NCBI GenBank assembly: GCA_035911135.1
Contig: JAMHWD010000044.1
Coordinates: forward strand, 38,584-102,583
DNA length: 64,000 nt
Reading direction: 5' to 3'
DNA from: JAMHWD01 sp035911135
Lineage (GTDB): Bacteria > Pseudomonadota > Alphaproteobacteria > Micavibrionales > Micavibrionaceae
Both the position numbers and the translations under genes were made by a program. The first letter of the stretch is position 1, and each line of letters starts with the position of its first letter. Under the pieces are notes generated by a model, which worked only from the letters and a program-made list of their open reading frames with translations, was not told the DNA's origin and did not search any database. Shown here in pieces: positions 26,101-34,568 of this stretch.

Positions 26101-26489
26101 TCGGGGGTTAAAAAATTATCACGGCAGGCCTGGGCCACGCCATTGACGCGCGTCTCGCTGATTCCGTGCAGGCCGATATGCGCCACCAGATAAGGGATCA
26201 GGGTTGTTTCCGGTACGTCCCGATCCGCTGATATTCCCTCATTATGGCGCGCTGCGGCCTCTATCTGTTTGAGAGTATTCGGATTGCTTTTAAAATGCCC
26301 GCTGGGGTCCAGCTGCATAATAAAGGCTGCGCTTAAGGCCCCGCGCGGGCCCAGCAGATCGCAATCCACGGCCACCGCGCCGGATGATCCGAAATCCGCG
26401 TTAAACTCTGCGGCCGGTGTTTGCGCCATTGCCGCCGATGTTGCCATCATAAAGCTTCCGGCCAGCATATGTTTGAACGTCTGCTTCAT
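26097..26489 (-). CDS. Small exported protein behind Zur-like boxes
   Basis: 130 residues with a signal peptide (HMLAGSFMMATSAAMA then Q), mature part of about 107 residues. Two Cys (VDCDLLG and AQACRDN) could form a disulfide. No family is recognised. Its start codon faces two Zur-like boxes 32-75 bp upstream, shared with the divergent gene at 26589. Expression under zinc limitation is inferred; a periplasmic zinc-related role is a guess from position only. Confidence 0.7.
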   Translation of the reverse strand: MKQTFKHMLAGSFMMATSAAMAQTPAAEFNADFGSSGAVAVDCDLLGPRGALSAAFIMQLDPSGHFKSNPNTLKQIEAAARHNEGISADRDVPETTLIPYLVAHIGLHGISETRVNGVAQACRDNFLTPD

Positions 26490-26520
26490 TGCGCTAAATT
26501 CCTTCTTGCCATCATCGTTA

Positions 26521-26563
26521 TGTTATAATATAACGCTTTTATAAATAATGTTATTTTATAACA
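26521..26563. promoter_or_regulatory. Two Zur-like operator boxes in a divergent promoter region
   Basis: Box 1 is TGTTATAATATAACG (26521-26535), containing the perfect 13-bp palindrome GTTATAATATAAC. Box 2 is TGTTATTTTATAACA (26549-26563). Their centres are 28 bp apart. Both fit the alphaproteobacterial Zur pattern TGTTA-N5-TAACA and lie between genes at 26489 (minus) and 26589 (plus), next to the zur-like gene. Confidence 0.7.
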
Positions 26564-26588
26564 CAAGAAAAATCTCAAGGACGATAAA

Positions 26589-26828
26589 ATGGAAGAAAAA
26601 AAAGGAAATCTGAGCGCCCTGTTCATGGGCGCGGTGGGCGGCTTGGCTGTTGCGTTTGCCACGGAATTTTTTACCTTTCCGTTTTTTCACAACTCCATCC
26701 CCGGCATGGCTTTTGTTGATCTGGCCAATGAATTATTGCTGCCGATTTATAACGAAATAGGAACCGCGCTGGGCTTGGCTGCGCCTACGGCGCTGGCGGC
26801 GGCGAATGTGCCGACATATAGTTTTTGA
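26589..26828 (+). CDS. Small membrane protein behind Zur-like boxes
   Basis: 79 residues starting MEEKKGNLSALFMGAVGG; AAGGA lies 7 bp before the ATG. There is one clear hydrophobic stretch (about residues 9-32) with FFTFPFFHN after it, then a second moderately hydrophobic stretch (about 45-72). Length and two-segment layout recall small metal-transporter accessory proteins such as CbtB, but the CbtB His signature is not present. It is unrecognised; a zinc-starvation role is inferred from the Zur boxes 26-68 bp upstream. Confidence 0.65.
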   Translation: MEEKKGNLSALFMGAVGGLAVAFATEFFTFPFFHNSIPGMAFVDLANELLLPIYNEIGTALGLAAPTALAAANVPTYSF

Positions 26829-26845
26829 AAAATCCCGCTTGAAAC

Positions 26846-26892
26846 ATACTATATATAGTGTATTATAATCGCAAAGCTACAATATGTGCTGT
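26846..26892 (+). promoter_or_regulatory. Tandem NrdR boxes upstream of nrdB
   Basis: ATACTATATATAGTGT (26846-26861) matches ACACWATATATWGTGT at 15/16. CTACAATATGTGCTGT (26877-26892) matches at 11/16. Starts are exactly 31 bp apart, the canonical NrdR spacing. The pair ends 136 bp before the nrdB start. Confidence 0.8.
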
Positions 26893-27028
26893 TTTTATGG
26901 CATAAATTGAGCCTTATCAAAATTATCCCCGCTATTTACAGGTGTTTTGCGAAAAAGACTCGGTTATAGCGGGATTCCCCCTAAATTAACCGTTATCAAA
27001 TTCATTGTATCTGTAAGGAGAAGCCCCA

Positions 27029-28123
27029 ATGGCCAAGACTGCCGTATCCGACCTCGAAAAATCAAACTCGCCCCTGCTGGTGGAACGCCATGTGTACAAG
27101 CCGTTCCTTTATCCGTGGTGTTACGAGGCCTGGCTGACGCAGCAGCGCATTCACTGGTTGCCTGAGGAAGTGCCGCTGGCCGAAGACGTGCGCGACTGGA
27201 AGAAAAACCTCACGCCGTCCGAAAAAAATCTGGTAACGCAGATTTTTCGGTTCTTCACGCAATCCGATGTTGAGGTGAATAACTGCTACATGAAGCATTA
27301 CAGCCAGGTCTTCGGCCCGGTTGAGGTGCAGATGATGCTTTCGGCTTTTTCGAATATCGAAACTGTTCATATTGCGGCGTATTCGCATTTGCTCGATACG
27401 ATCGGCATGCCTGAGGCCGAATACGAGGCCTTCCTGAAATACAAGGAAATGAAGGACAAATTCGATTACATGCAAAATGCCTCCATGAAATCGCGCCGCG
27501 ATATTGCCAAGACGATGGCAATGTTTGGCGCCTTCACAGAAGGCCTGCAGTTATTCGCGTCATTTGCGATCCTGATGAACTTCCCGCGCTTTAACAAGAT
27601 GAAAGGCATGGGCCAGATCGTGACATGGTCGGTGCGTGATGAGACGCTGCACTGTCTTTCGATGATCAAGCTCTTTAATGCCTTCATCAATGAAAACCGC
27701 GATATCTGGGATGATGAGCTGAAAGCAGAGATTACGGATTGCTGCCGCACGATTGTGGGCTTTGAAGATGCCTTTATCGACCTTTGCTTTGAAATGGGCG
27801 AGATCGAAGGCCTGAAAGCGCAAGAGGTGAAAGACTACATCCGCTTCATCGGTGATCGCCGTCTCCAGCAGCTTAATCTTGAGCCTATCTTCGGCATTAC
27901 GGCCAACCCGCTGCCATGGATGGATGAGATGCTGAACGGGGCCGAGCATGTAAACTTCTTTGAAAACCGCGCCACGGAATATTCCAAGGCCTCGACACAA
28001 GGCGCATGGGAAGATGTATTCTCGGAAGAGCTCTTTTCAGGAAATTATGGCCGCCGGATCGGCGGTGTGAACATGAGCGAAGCCAGCAAATCCAAAGATG
28101 ATGATGCGGTTGCCGCTGAATAA
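27029..28123 (+). CDS. nrdB: Ribonucleoside-diphosphate reductase beta subunit
   Basis: 364 residues. Iron-ligand and radical features: SDVEVNNCY for the first Glu/Asp cluster, ETVHIAAYSHLL with the second Glu, His and the radical Tyr position, and TWSVRDETLHCLSMIKL with the last Glu/His pair. No ATP cone is fused at either end. After the usual EELF ending an extra tail of about 28 residues (ending DDDAVAAE) follows. It makes the tyrosyl radical for NrdA. AAGGAG lies 8 bp before the ATG. Confidence 0.96.
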   Translation: MAKTAVSDLEKSNSPLLVERHVYKPFLYPWCYEAWLTQQRIHWLPEEVPLAEDVRDWKKNLTPSEKNLVTQIFRFFTQSDVEVNNCYMKHYSQVFGPVEVQMMLSAFSNIETVHIAAYSHLLDTIGMPEAEYEAFLKYKEMKDKFDYMQNASMKSRRDIAKTMAMFGAFTEGLQLFASFAILMNFPRFNKMKGMGQIVTWSVRDETLHCLSMIKLFNAFINENRDIWDDELKAEITDCCRTIVGFEDAFIDLCFEMGEIEGLKAQEVKDYIRFIGDRRLQQLNLEPIFGITANPLPWMDEMLNGAEHVNFFENRATEYSKASTQGAWEDVFSEELFSGNYGRRIGGVNMSEASKSKDDDAVAAE

Positions 28124-28147
28124 TCCCATCGGGATTTTGTAATATTG

Positions 28148-28187
28148 ATCCGGCCTCTGGTGTGATATCAGGGGCCGGATTTTTTTC
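28148..28187 (+). terminator. Rho-independent terminator of nrdB
   Basis: ATCCGGCC (28148-28155) pairs with GGCCGGAT (28173-28180), followed by seven T. The 3' half overlaps the last codons of the convergent membrane-protein gene. Confidence 0.8.
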
Positions 28188-29736
28188 GTACATAGATATC
28201 GAATTGCTGCGGGCCGGTTTTCTCAAATGAAGTGTTATGGTTGGGGTGATATTGTCTCTGGTCGATTTCCAGACGATCCCCGCGAATATAGTCTTTCTCG
28301 ATTATGGCTTTGAAATCAGGGCTTGTTTCAAAAAAATTCATGAAATCAAATCCCGGATAGGTGGGCAGGCTATGCTGTACGATAATCAGTTGCGGTAAAA
28401 TTTTTTGAAGATCTTCGCTCACCATGGCGCGGTAATATGCGGCCTTTTCGCTTTCCGCTGTGCTCATGATGCCGGGCAGGAACCAGAATGTGGTAAAGCG
28501 CGAGGCATGGCGCGCATTGTGATAGACGGCCAGGCGATAAATGATATCCGAATGATCAGCCATCATTAAAAATGTGCAAGGCGCAGGGCAGTCGCGGTCC
28601 AGAATTTTTGAAAAGGGCAGGGATGTGAACTCATCATGGCTCAAGGGATGCGGCGGCATGGGGCGCAGGGATATAATGCCTGCGGCCATTATCATGATGG
28701 CAACAAGACATGAAAATTGTGCATTGAGGCGCGTTTGCAGGGCGCTATAGGCGGATATGACGATCAGCATGAAAAACCCGGCCAGAAACGGGATGCGGTG
28801 ATAATCAAGGCCCTTGCCCTGCAGTACATAAACCCCCAGCGCCATAAGGGTCACAGTCATAAGAATTTTGATGGCGGTCTTACTGATATGCGTCTCATCA
28901 CGGCGTGAGGGGATCGTGAGCGCCGAAAATCCGATTATCAAGGTCAGCAGTCCAAAGACAAGGCTTTCCGGCCATATGGCGGGATTGCGCTGGGCGCTGT
29001 AGATGGCGGCGGCATCGGGCAGGATCTTGAAAATGTAATCCGGGAACAGCAAAAGATGCAAAAGGCCATAGAGGAAACAGGCGCTGGCCAGAATAATAAA
29101 ATCGCAGGCATACCATTTGGCGCCGGCTGGAATTTTTGCTGCGCGGTAAGCCCATAAGGACAGCGGGATCATGCCGTAATGCGGCTTGAGCAATATCAGG
29201 GCTGCGCCGAATATAACAGAGCCGTATAATAAAAACCGGGATGCGCCCCTGTCTTTTTTCATCAGGGAAATTTGTGCAAAACAAATCGGCATCAATCCCA
29301 GCAATGCCAGATGATCGCGGTCGCCAAATTGCAGTTGCGGCAGAATAAAGGCGCAGAGTAACACCGCCCCGCCCAGCAGATGTCTCACGCCCTTTGTAAT
29401 GCCAAGATGCGCGATGAGGCCGATGGAGAACATGCAGGAGATAGCGCCCAGCAGGATGCTGTATAAAAGATGCGCGTCATATATCGGCCAGCCTGTCATT
29501 TTCGCGATGAAAACCGGTGGTATGGCCAATATGAAATTATAGGGTGGATTGGGATCGAAATAATTTTCTGCCATGGGCAGGCCGGTCATCATGCGCCCCG
29601 CAAAGGATGTCATGACCGCCAGATCGCCATCATATACCGCGCCCTGCAGCAGCCAGAGCTGCACTATAATTCCTGCGGCCAGAAAGGCATAAAGAGCGAT
29701 ATAAAGGCCGTGGCCCGTTTTGGCATCCGGGATCAT
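28168..29736 (-). CDS. Polytopic membrane protein, GT-C-like, tandem copy 2
   Basis: 522 residues from the ATG at 29736, one base after the stop of its tandem paralogue. About ten membrane helices are followed by a soluble C-terminal domain of about 130 residues. Shared with the copy at 29738-31360: FDPNPP after the first helices, GWPIYDAH, FGDRDHLALLGLMP, RIPFLAGFF, CPAPCTFL, SDIIYRLAVYH and SRFTTFWFLP. The Asp in the first external loop (FDPNPP) and the overall plan resemble GT-C glycosyltransferases that use polyprenyl-phosphate sugars. Divergence from gtrB and gtrA supports that role. No exact family is recognised. Confidence 0.8.
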   Translation of the reverse strand: MIPDAKTGHGLYIALYAFLAAGIIVQLWLLQGAVYDGDLAVMTSFAGRMMTGLPMAENYFDPNPPYNFILAIPPVFIAKMTGWPIYDAHLLYSILLGAISCMFSIGLIAHLGITKGVRHLLGGAVLLCAFILPQLQFGDRDHLALLGLMPICFAQISLMKKDRGASRFLLYGSVIFGAALILLKPHYGMIPLSLWAYRAAKIPAGAKWYACDFIILASACFLYGLLHLLLFPDYIFKILPDAAAIYSAQRNPAIWPESLVFGLLTLIIGFSALTIPSRRDETHISKTAIKILMTVTLMALGVYVLQGKGLDYHRIPFLAGFFMLIVISAYSALQTRLNAQFSCLVAIMIMAAGIISLRPMPPHPLSHDEFTSLPFSKILDRDCPAPCTFLMMADHSDIIYRLAVYHNARHASRFTTFWFLPGIMSTAESEKAAYYRAMVSEDLQKILPQLIIVQHSLPTYPGFDFMNFFETSPDFKAIIEKDYIRGDRLEIDQRQYHPNHNTSFEKTGPQQFDIYVRKKSGP

Positions 29737-29737
29737 A

Positions 29738-31360
29738 TTATTCCTGCGCCGCGGTATCGTTGCGTTTGAGAATTGTAAATTCCAGCGGTTTTTCTTCCTC
29801 GCGCCCGGGCAGGATAAAACCGGGATAGTAAATCTCACGCTTGAAGAATATTTTATCGACGGGCTGGTATTTTTCCATCTCGGCGGCGAATACCGGATCT
29901 TGCGAGAAAAATTCGCGGTCGGTCATGCCTTCGTGCTTGACGGTGATAATCACCGAAGGTTTAAAACGCTCCATATCTTCGCGCATCATCAGCAGGTATT
30001 TCTGCTTTAGCGCGTCGAGCTCTTCGAGGCTCCAATCCGATTTTTTGCCATTCTTTATGGCTTCTTCCTCGACATAATGGCGCGGGATAAACCATGTGCT
30101 GGTAAAGCGCGTGCCATGCGTGGCCTTGTGATAGAGCGCGAGCTGGTGGATGATATCCGAATAATCATACCAGAACAGATAACTGCAAGGTTTGGGGCAA
30201 TGCTTTTCCAGCGCCTGCGAAAGTGGCAAGCTCATGAAACGCTCATGGGTAAGGCCGATAATCATCGGCACGCCGTTCAGGCGCATTGAGAAAAAGGCGC
30301 AAAGGACGATCGCCGATACCATCGCAAAAACCCGGTTTTTGAGCCATTGATCCAGAACGATAAACCCGGCATAGGTGCAATAGATATAAAACATGACGCT
30401 ATAGGGGATGCGGTGCGTGTCATAACCCTTGCCTTGCGCGATAAAGGGAATAAAACCCAGCAGCATGATCACAAGCCCGTAAATCAGGATGCGCTCCTGT
30501 TCCTTCGGCATTTTGAACATCAGGGCCACAGTGCAGAAAATAACCGGGATGATGCCAAAGCCAAAGCTCTCGATCCAGACCGAATGATTGCGCGCGGTGA
30601 TATAGAGTTTGAGAATATCCGGAAGGACAATTGTTGTGAAATCATAAAAAACGGTGAGCAACAGCGTGATATAGGCCAGTATCACAGCCCCCAGAACAAG
30701 GACATCCGCATCGCGGAAAAATGGCCATATTGACCGGCGCTTGATCAGGCGGTGCAGGAATATTGCCGCAGGCAATACCACATAATGCGGTTTGATCATC
30801 AGGCCAAGCGCGCCAAAAATAAGGGCCGGATATTGAATGCTGCCTGGTGTTTTTATGCCTTGCGTGATCAGGATTTGCGCCAGCATAAAGGGGATCAGAC
30901 CCAATATGATGAAATGCTCGCGGTCGCCAAAGCTCACATTGGGCACAACCACGATATTCAGCGCCATCGCCAGCATGAACACCTGACGCTCAATGTAATC
31001 AATCTGCGGGATGCGCCGCATTAAAAGATAAGACAGGCACAGCGATAGCGCCACCCATATCGTTCCCATGGCGTAATGTGCGTAATAAATCGGCAAACCG
31101 CTCAGGCGCGAGAGCAGAATATCGGGCATGAATAAAATCATGCTCATGGGCGGGTTGGGGTCGTATGTATCGCGGGAAAAACTCCCCCCGTCTAAAAGAC
31201 GCTCGGCAAAGGTCAGCAAAATCGCCTTGTCGGGGGCAATGGCGATTTGAAAAAGGACAAAGGCATAAAGCCCCAAACCCCATAAAACAGCCATCCATAA
31301 AAGCTTTGTGATGGCATCCGCGCCGGAGAGGCTAGAGTTGATCTTCATGAAATTTCGCAT
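29738..31360 (-). CDS. Polytopic membrane protein, GT-C-like, tandem copy 1
   Basis: 540 residues from the ATG at 31360; the next ATG (31348) is also possible, and neither has a well-placed ribosome binding site. About ten membrane helices and a C-terminal soluble domain. Conserved with the downstream copy: YDPNPP, GLPIYYAH, FGDREHFIILGLIP, HRIPYSVMF, CPKPCSYL, SDIIHQLALYH, TRFTSTWFIP. It sits at the head of the two-gene operon, 112 bp from the divergent gtrB-like gene. An inner-membrane glycosyltransferase role is inferred. Confidence 0.8.
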   Translation of the reverse strand: MRNFMKINSSLSGADAITKLLWMAVLWGLGLYAFVLFQIAIAPDKAILLTFAERLLDGGSFSRDTYDPNPPMSMILFMPDILLSRLSGLPIYYAHYAMGTIWVALSLCLSYLLMRRIPQIDYIERQVFMLAMALNIVVVPNVSFGDREHFIILGLIPFMLAQILITQGIKTPGSIQYPALIFGALGLMIKPHYVVLPAAIFLHRLIKRRSIWPFFRDADVLVLGAVILAYITLLLTVFYDFTTIVLPDILKLYITARNHSVWIESFGFGIIPVIFCTVALMFKMPKEQERILIYGLVIMLLGFIPFIAQGKGYDTHRIPYSVMFYIYCTYAGFIVLDQWLKNRVFAMVSAIVLCAFFSMRLNGVPMIIGLTHERFMSLPLSQALEKHCPKPCSYLFWYDYSDIIHQLALYHKATHGTRFTSTWFIPRHYVEEEAIKNGKKSDWSLEELDALKQKYLLMMREDMERFKPSVIITVKHEGMTDREFFSQDPVFAAEMEKYQPVDKIFFKREIYYPGFILPGREEEKPLEFTILKRNDTAAQE

Positions 31361-31472
31361 ATTTCCGTTGCTGGTAAACCGGCAATAAGTATAGCACTGG
31401 ATCGTACGTCTTAAAATTGATATTCTTTTCAAGAATTGATCAGCGCCCAGCCACAACAGGAGCCTATCTGCC

Positions 31473-32450
31473 ATGGATTTATCGGTTGTTATTCCGTGTT
31501 ACAATGAAGAGGAAAGCCTTAAGGAGCTGCATCGCCGGGTCAAGGCGGCCTGTCAGGCCGCGCCGGTTAAAAGTTACGAGATTATTCTGGTCAATGACGG
31601 CTCCCGCGATAATACGCTTGGCATCATGAAAGAACTGGCTGCGGGCGATCCTGATGTGGTGGCCGTGGATCTTTCGCGCAATCACGGGCATCAGCTGGCC
31701 TTGAGCGCCGGGCTTTCGCAGGCCACAGGCGATTATATTTTTGTTCTGGATGCCGATCTTCAGGACCCGCCGGAATTGCTGACGCCCATGCTGGCGCGCG
31801 CCCGCGACGGCGTTGATGTGGTTTACGGCAAGCGCGAGTATCGCAAGGGCGAGACATGGTTTAAAAAAGAAAGCGCCCGGCTGTTTTACCGAATTTTATC
31901 TTTCATGTCCGAGACCAAAATCCCTGAAAATGTCGGTGACTTCCGTCTTATGTCCCGCCGTGTTCTTGATCAATTACTATCCATGCCGGAACAGCAGCGC
32001 TTTATCCGCGGCATGATCGCCTGGATCGGATTCCGGCAGGAACCGTTCATGTACACGCGCGATCCGCGCTATGCGGGCGTAACCAAATATCCGCTGATCA
32101 AGCTCATTCATTTTGCGATTGATGCCATCTCCAGTTTCTCGATCCGGCCCTTGCGTATTGCTATACCTTTTGCGTTATTTGGCGCAACGCTGGCGGCATT
32201 GCTGGGGCTTTATGCCATTTATGGGCATTTTTTCAGTACCGCCGTTTCTGGCTGGGCTTCGCTGGCGTGCCTGATTACATTTTTCAGCAGCCTCCAGCTT
32301 GTTTGCATCGGCTTGATCGGTGAATATATCGGCCGTACCTATATTGAGGTCAAACGCAGGCCGCTTTTTATCATTCGCGAGGTCATCCGCAAGCCGGCCG
32401 CCAAACCGCGTGCCAAAAAATCCAAGGAAACAGCCCTCAATGGACGCTGA
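31473..32450 (+). CDS. Polyprenyl-phosphate glycosyltransferase, GtrB-like
   Basis: 325 residues. The GT2 domain has SVVIPCYNEEESL, ILVNDGSRD, and FVLDADLQDPPE with the DxD-like metal motif. Two membrane helices (about 230-290) and a short basic tail follow, as in GtrB/ArnC/DPM-like enzymes. It should transfer a sugar from a nucleotide to undecaprenyl phosphate on the cytoplasmic face. It heads an operon with a methyltransferase, gtrA and two sugar-epimerase genes, with small overlaps. Confidence 0.94.
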   Translation: MDLSVVIPCYNEEESLKELHRRVKAACQAAPVKSYEIILVNDGSRDNTLGIMKELAAGDPDVVAVDLSRNHGHQLALSAGLSQATGDYIFVLDADLQDPPELLTPMLARARDGVDVVYGKREYRKGETWFKKESARLFYRILSFMSETKIPENVGDFRLMSRRVLDQLLSMPEQQRFIRGMIAWIGFRQEPFMYTRDPRYAGVTKYPLIKLIHFAIDAISSFSIRPLRIAIPFALFGATLAALLGLYAIYGHFFSTAVSGWASLACLITFFSSLQLVCIGLIGEYIGRTYIEVKRRPLFIIREVIRKPAAKPRAKKSKETALNGR

Positions 32451-33174
32451 GTATTACCGCCAGATGGCGGCCCAGCAGCAGGATCACTGGTGGTATCGGG
32501 GTCGGCGCTCTATCTTGCAATATTTGATCCGGCATTATATCGCGCCTGAAAAATCAAAGCTGATACTGGAGGCCGGATGCGGTCCCGGCGCGAATTTGAA
32601 TATGCTAAAAACCTTTGGCGATGTATGGGCGTTTGAGCCTGATACATGGGCGGCCCGTCATGCCGCTGATATCTCCGGCCTTGATGTGCGGGAGGGCGGG
32701 CTGCCAGCGCCGATGCCTTTTGATGGCGATTTCGATCTGGTCTGCGCTTTTGATGTGATTGAACATATCGAAGATGATCATGCGGCGATGCGGGCTCTTT
32801 ACGATAAAACAAAGCCCGGCGGGTATGCGCTTTTTACGGTTCCCGCGCATCAATGGCTCTGGTCCGCGCATGATGATATCAATCATCATAAACGCCGTTA
32901 TTCCCGCGCGGAATTTATGCGCCTGCTCGAAGGATCGGGCTATGGCTTGAAAAAAATATCCTATTATAATTGTGCGCTTTTTCCGGCGGCGGCATTGGTG
33001 CGATTGATTAAGAACAGGCTGGGCACTTATGACAGGCCTGATACCGTAATGCCGCCGGCGTTTTTAAATACTTTGTTGTTTGTAATTTTTGCCGCGGAAA
33101 AATTCCTGCTGCGCTTTGTCAATCTTCCCTTTGGTCTTTCGATTATTGTTGTGGCACAAAGGCCGCAGGCATGA
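32440..33174 (+). CDS. SAM-dependent methyltransferase
   Basis: 244 residues; the ATG at 32440 overlaps the previous gene by 11 bp. DHWWYRGRR near the N-terminus is common in sugar- or lipid-linked methyltransferases of polysaccharide loci. Motif I is LEAGCGPGANL, followed by VWAFEPD, and motif II/III is FDLVCAFDVIEHIEDD, giving a class I Rossmann fold. A hydrophobic stretch near residues 205-230 may anchor it to the membrane. It likely methylates a glycan or lipid carrier intermediate. Confidence 0.88.
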   Translation: MDAEYYRQMAAQQQDHWWYRGRRSILQYLIRHYIAPEKSKLILEAGCGPGANLNMLKTFGDVWAFEPDTWAARHAADISGLDVREGGLPAPMPFDGDFDLVCAFDVIEHIEDDHAAMRALYDKTKPGGYALFTVPAHQWLWSAHDDINHHKRRYSRAEFMRLLEGSGYGLKKISYYNCALFPAAALVRLIKNRLGTYDRPDTVMPPAFLNTLLFVIFAAEKFLLRFVNLPFGLSIIVVAQRPQA

Positions 33175-33578
33175 AGGAATTGCTGCGCCGTTTTATAATT
33201 TTTTGCGGGGTAGGGGTTATTAACACACTGGTGGCGCTCGCGGTTATTCTGGCGCTTTCTTCCTATGCCGGGTTTCATCATGTGCTCTCCAATTTTCTGG
33301 GCTATATGTTTGGCCTTGTTCTGGGATTTGTCCTGCACCGCTTTATCACGTTTCGGGATATGGCCCGGCCCGGCGGGATACGGGGCGAATTCAAGCTCTT
33401 TACCGTTGTTTTTGCGATTGCCTATATAACCCAGCTTTTGGCGGTTATGGCCATGATTGATGTATTGGCCCTGCCAGAGGCTTTCTCCCAGATTGCAGGG
33501 GTCGGGGTTTATGTTATCATCTCATTTCTGGGCAATCGTGCCCTGACATTTTCATCGAAAGGCATGAATGCGCCATGA
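33171..33578 (+). CDS. GtrA family membrane protein
   Basis: 135 residues with four hydrophobic helices, starting RRFIIFCGVGVINTLVALAV, the GtrA signature. FVLHRFITF before helix 3 and ISFLGNRALTF near the end are also typical. GtrA proteins are thought to flip polyprenyl-phosphate sugars made by GtrB. It overlaps both neighbours by 4 bp, so translation is coupled. Confidence 0.93.
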   Translation: MKELLRRFIIFCGVGVINTLVALAVILALSSYAGFHHVLSNFLGYMFGLVLGFVLHRFITFRDMARPGGIRGEFKLFTVVFAIAYITQLLAVMAMIDVLALPEAFSQIAGVGVYVIISFLGNRALTFSSKGMNAP

Positions 33579-34558
33579 AAAAAATCGTGATCACCGGCGG
33601 GGCTGGGTTTATTGGTTCGCATATTGTTGATCATTTTGAATCCGCTTATCCGGCGGCGCAGATCGTTGTCTTTGATAAAATGACTTATGCGGCTGATATT
33701 CAAAACATCATGCATCATGTCAAATCGGGGCGGGTCAAGCTGATTGTGGGCGATATATGCGATCTGGAATCCAGCGCGCGCGCGGTGCAGGGCGCCGATC
33801 TTCTTATTCATGCCGCCGCCGAAAGCCATGTTGATAATTCATTCGGCAATTCTTTGGAATTCTCCCGCACCAATGTTTTGGGCACGCATGCGCTTATGGA
33901 GGCCGCGCTGAAAGGCGGCATCCCCAAAATCATTCATATCAGTACCGACGAAGTCTATGGCGAGGTTGTTGATGGCGCGGTGGCGGAAGATGCTATTTTA
34001 TCACCGACCAATCCCTATTCCGCCAGCAAGGCCGCGGCCGACATGGTGATTAACGGCTATCGCCGGTCTTTTTCCCTGCCCGTGATTACGGTGCGGTCGA
34101 ATAATATTTTTGGCATTCGCCAGTACCCGGAAAAAATTCTGCCTAAATTTATTCTTCAACTTATGACCGGGCAAAAACTCACTTTGCATGGCACCGGCAA
34201 GAACCGCCGTCATTTTCTGGCGGCGCGGGATCTTACAGCCGCGCTGGAGCTTCTGGTCAAGAAAGGCGAGATTGGCCATACCTATAATATCGGCACGACG
34301 GATGAGTTTAAGAATATTGAGATCGCGCATATGATCTGCGGCGTGTTTGGCCTTGACCCGGATGAGCAGATTACCTTCATTGCCGACCGGCCCTTTAACG
34401 ATGCGCGTTATGCCGTGACATGGGAGCCTTTGCAGAAACTAGGCTGGAAACCAGGTATCAGGCTGGAGAATGAAATCCGCAGCATGGCGGCCTGGTATGC
34501 TGAAAATTTCACGCGCTATGCGCTTGAGGGCCAGAAAATATTGCGAAAACCTAAATAG
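33575..34558 (+). CDS. NAD-dependent sugar-nucleotide dehydratase, RmlB-like
   Basis: 327 residues of the extended SDR family. NAD-binding GGAGFIGSHIV, then AAESHVDNSF, catalytic STDEVYGEV, YSASKAAADM (Tyr and Lys), and VITVRSNNIFG match dTDP-glucose 4,6-dehydratase. The TDE triad used for dehydration is present. It probably makes a 4-keto-6-deoxy sugar nucleotide for the glycan built by this locus. Overlaps gtrA by 4 bp. Confidence 0.9.
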   Translation: MKKIVITGGAGFIGSHIVDHFESAYPAAQIVVFDKMTYAADIQNIMHHVKSGRVKLIVGDICDLESSARAVQGADLLIHAAAESHVDNSFGNSLEFSRTNVLGTHALMEAALKGGIPKIIHISTDEVYGEVVDGAVAEDAILSPTNPYSASKAAADMVINGYRRSFSLPVITVRSNNIFGIRQYPEKILPKFILQLMTGQKLTLHGTGKNRRHFLAARDLTAALELLVKKGEIGHTYNIGTTDEFKNIEIAHMICGVFGLDPDEQITFIADRPFNDARYAVTWEPLQKLGWKPGIRLENEIRSMAAWYAENFTRYALEGQKILRKPK

Positions 34559-34568
34559 AGGTGCAATC

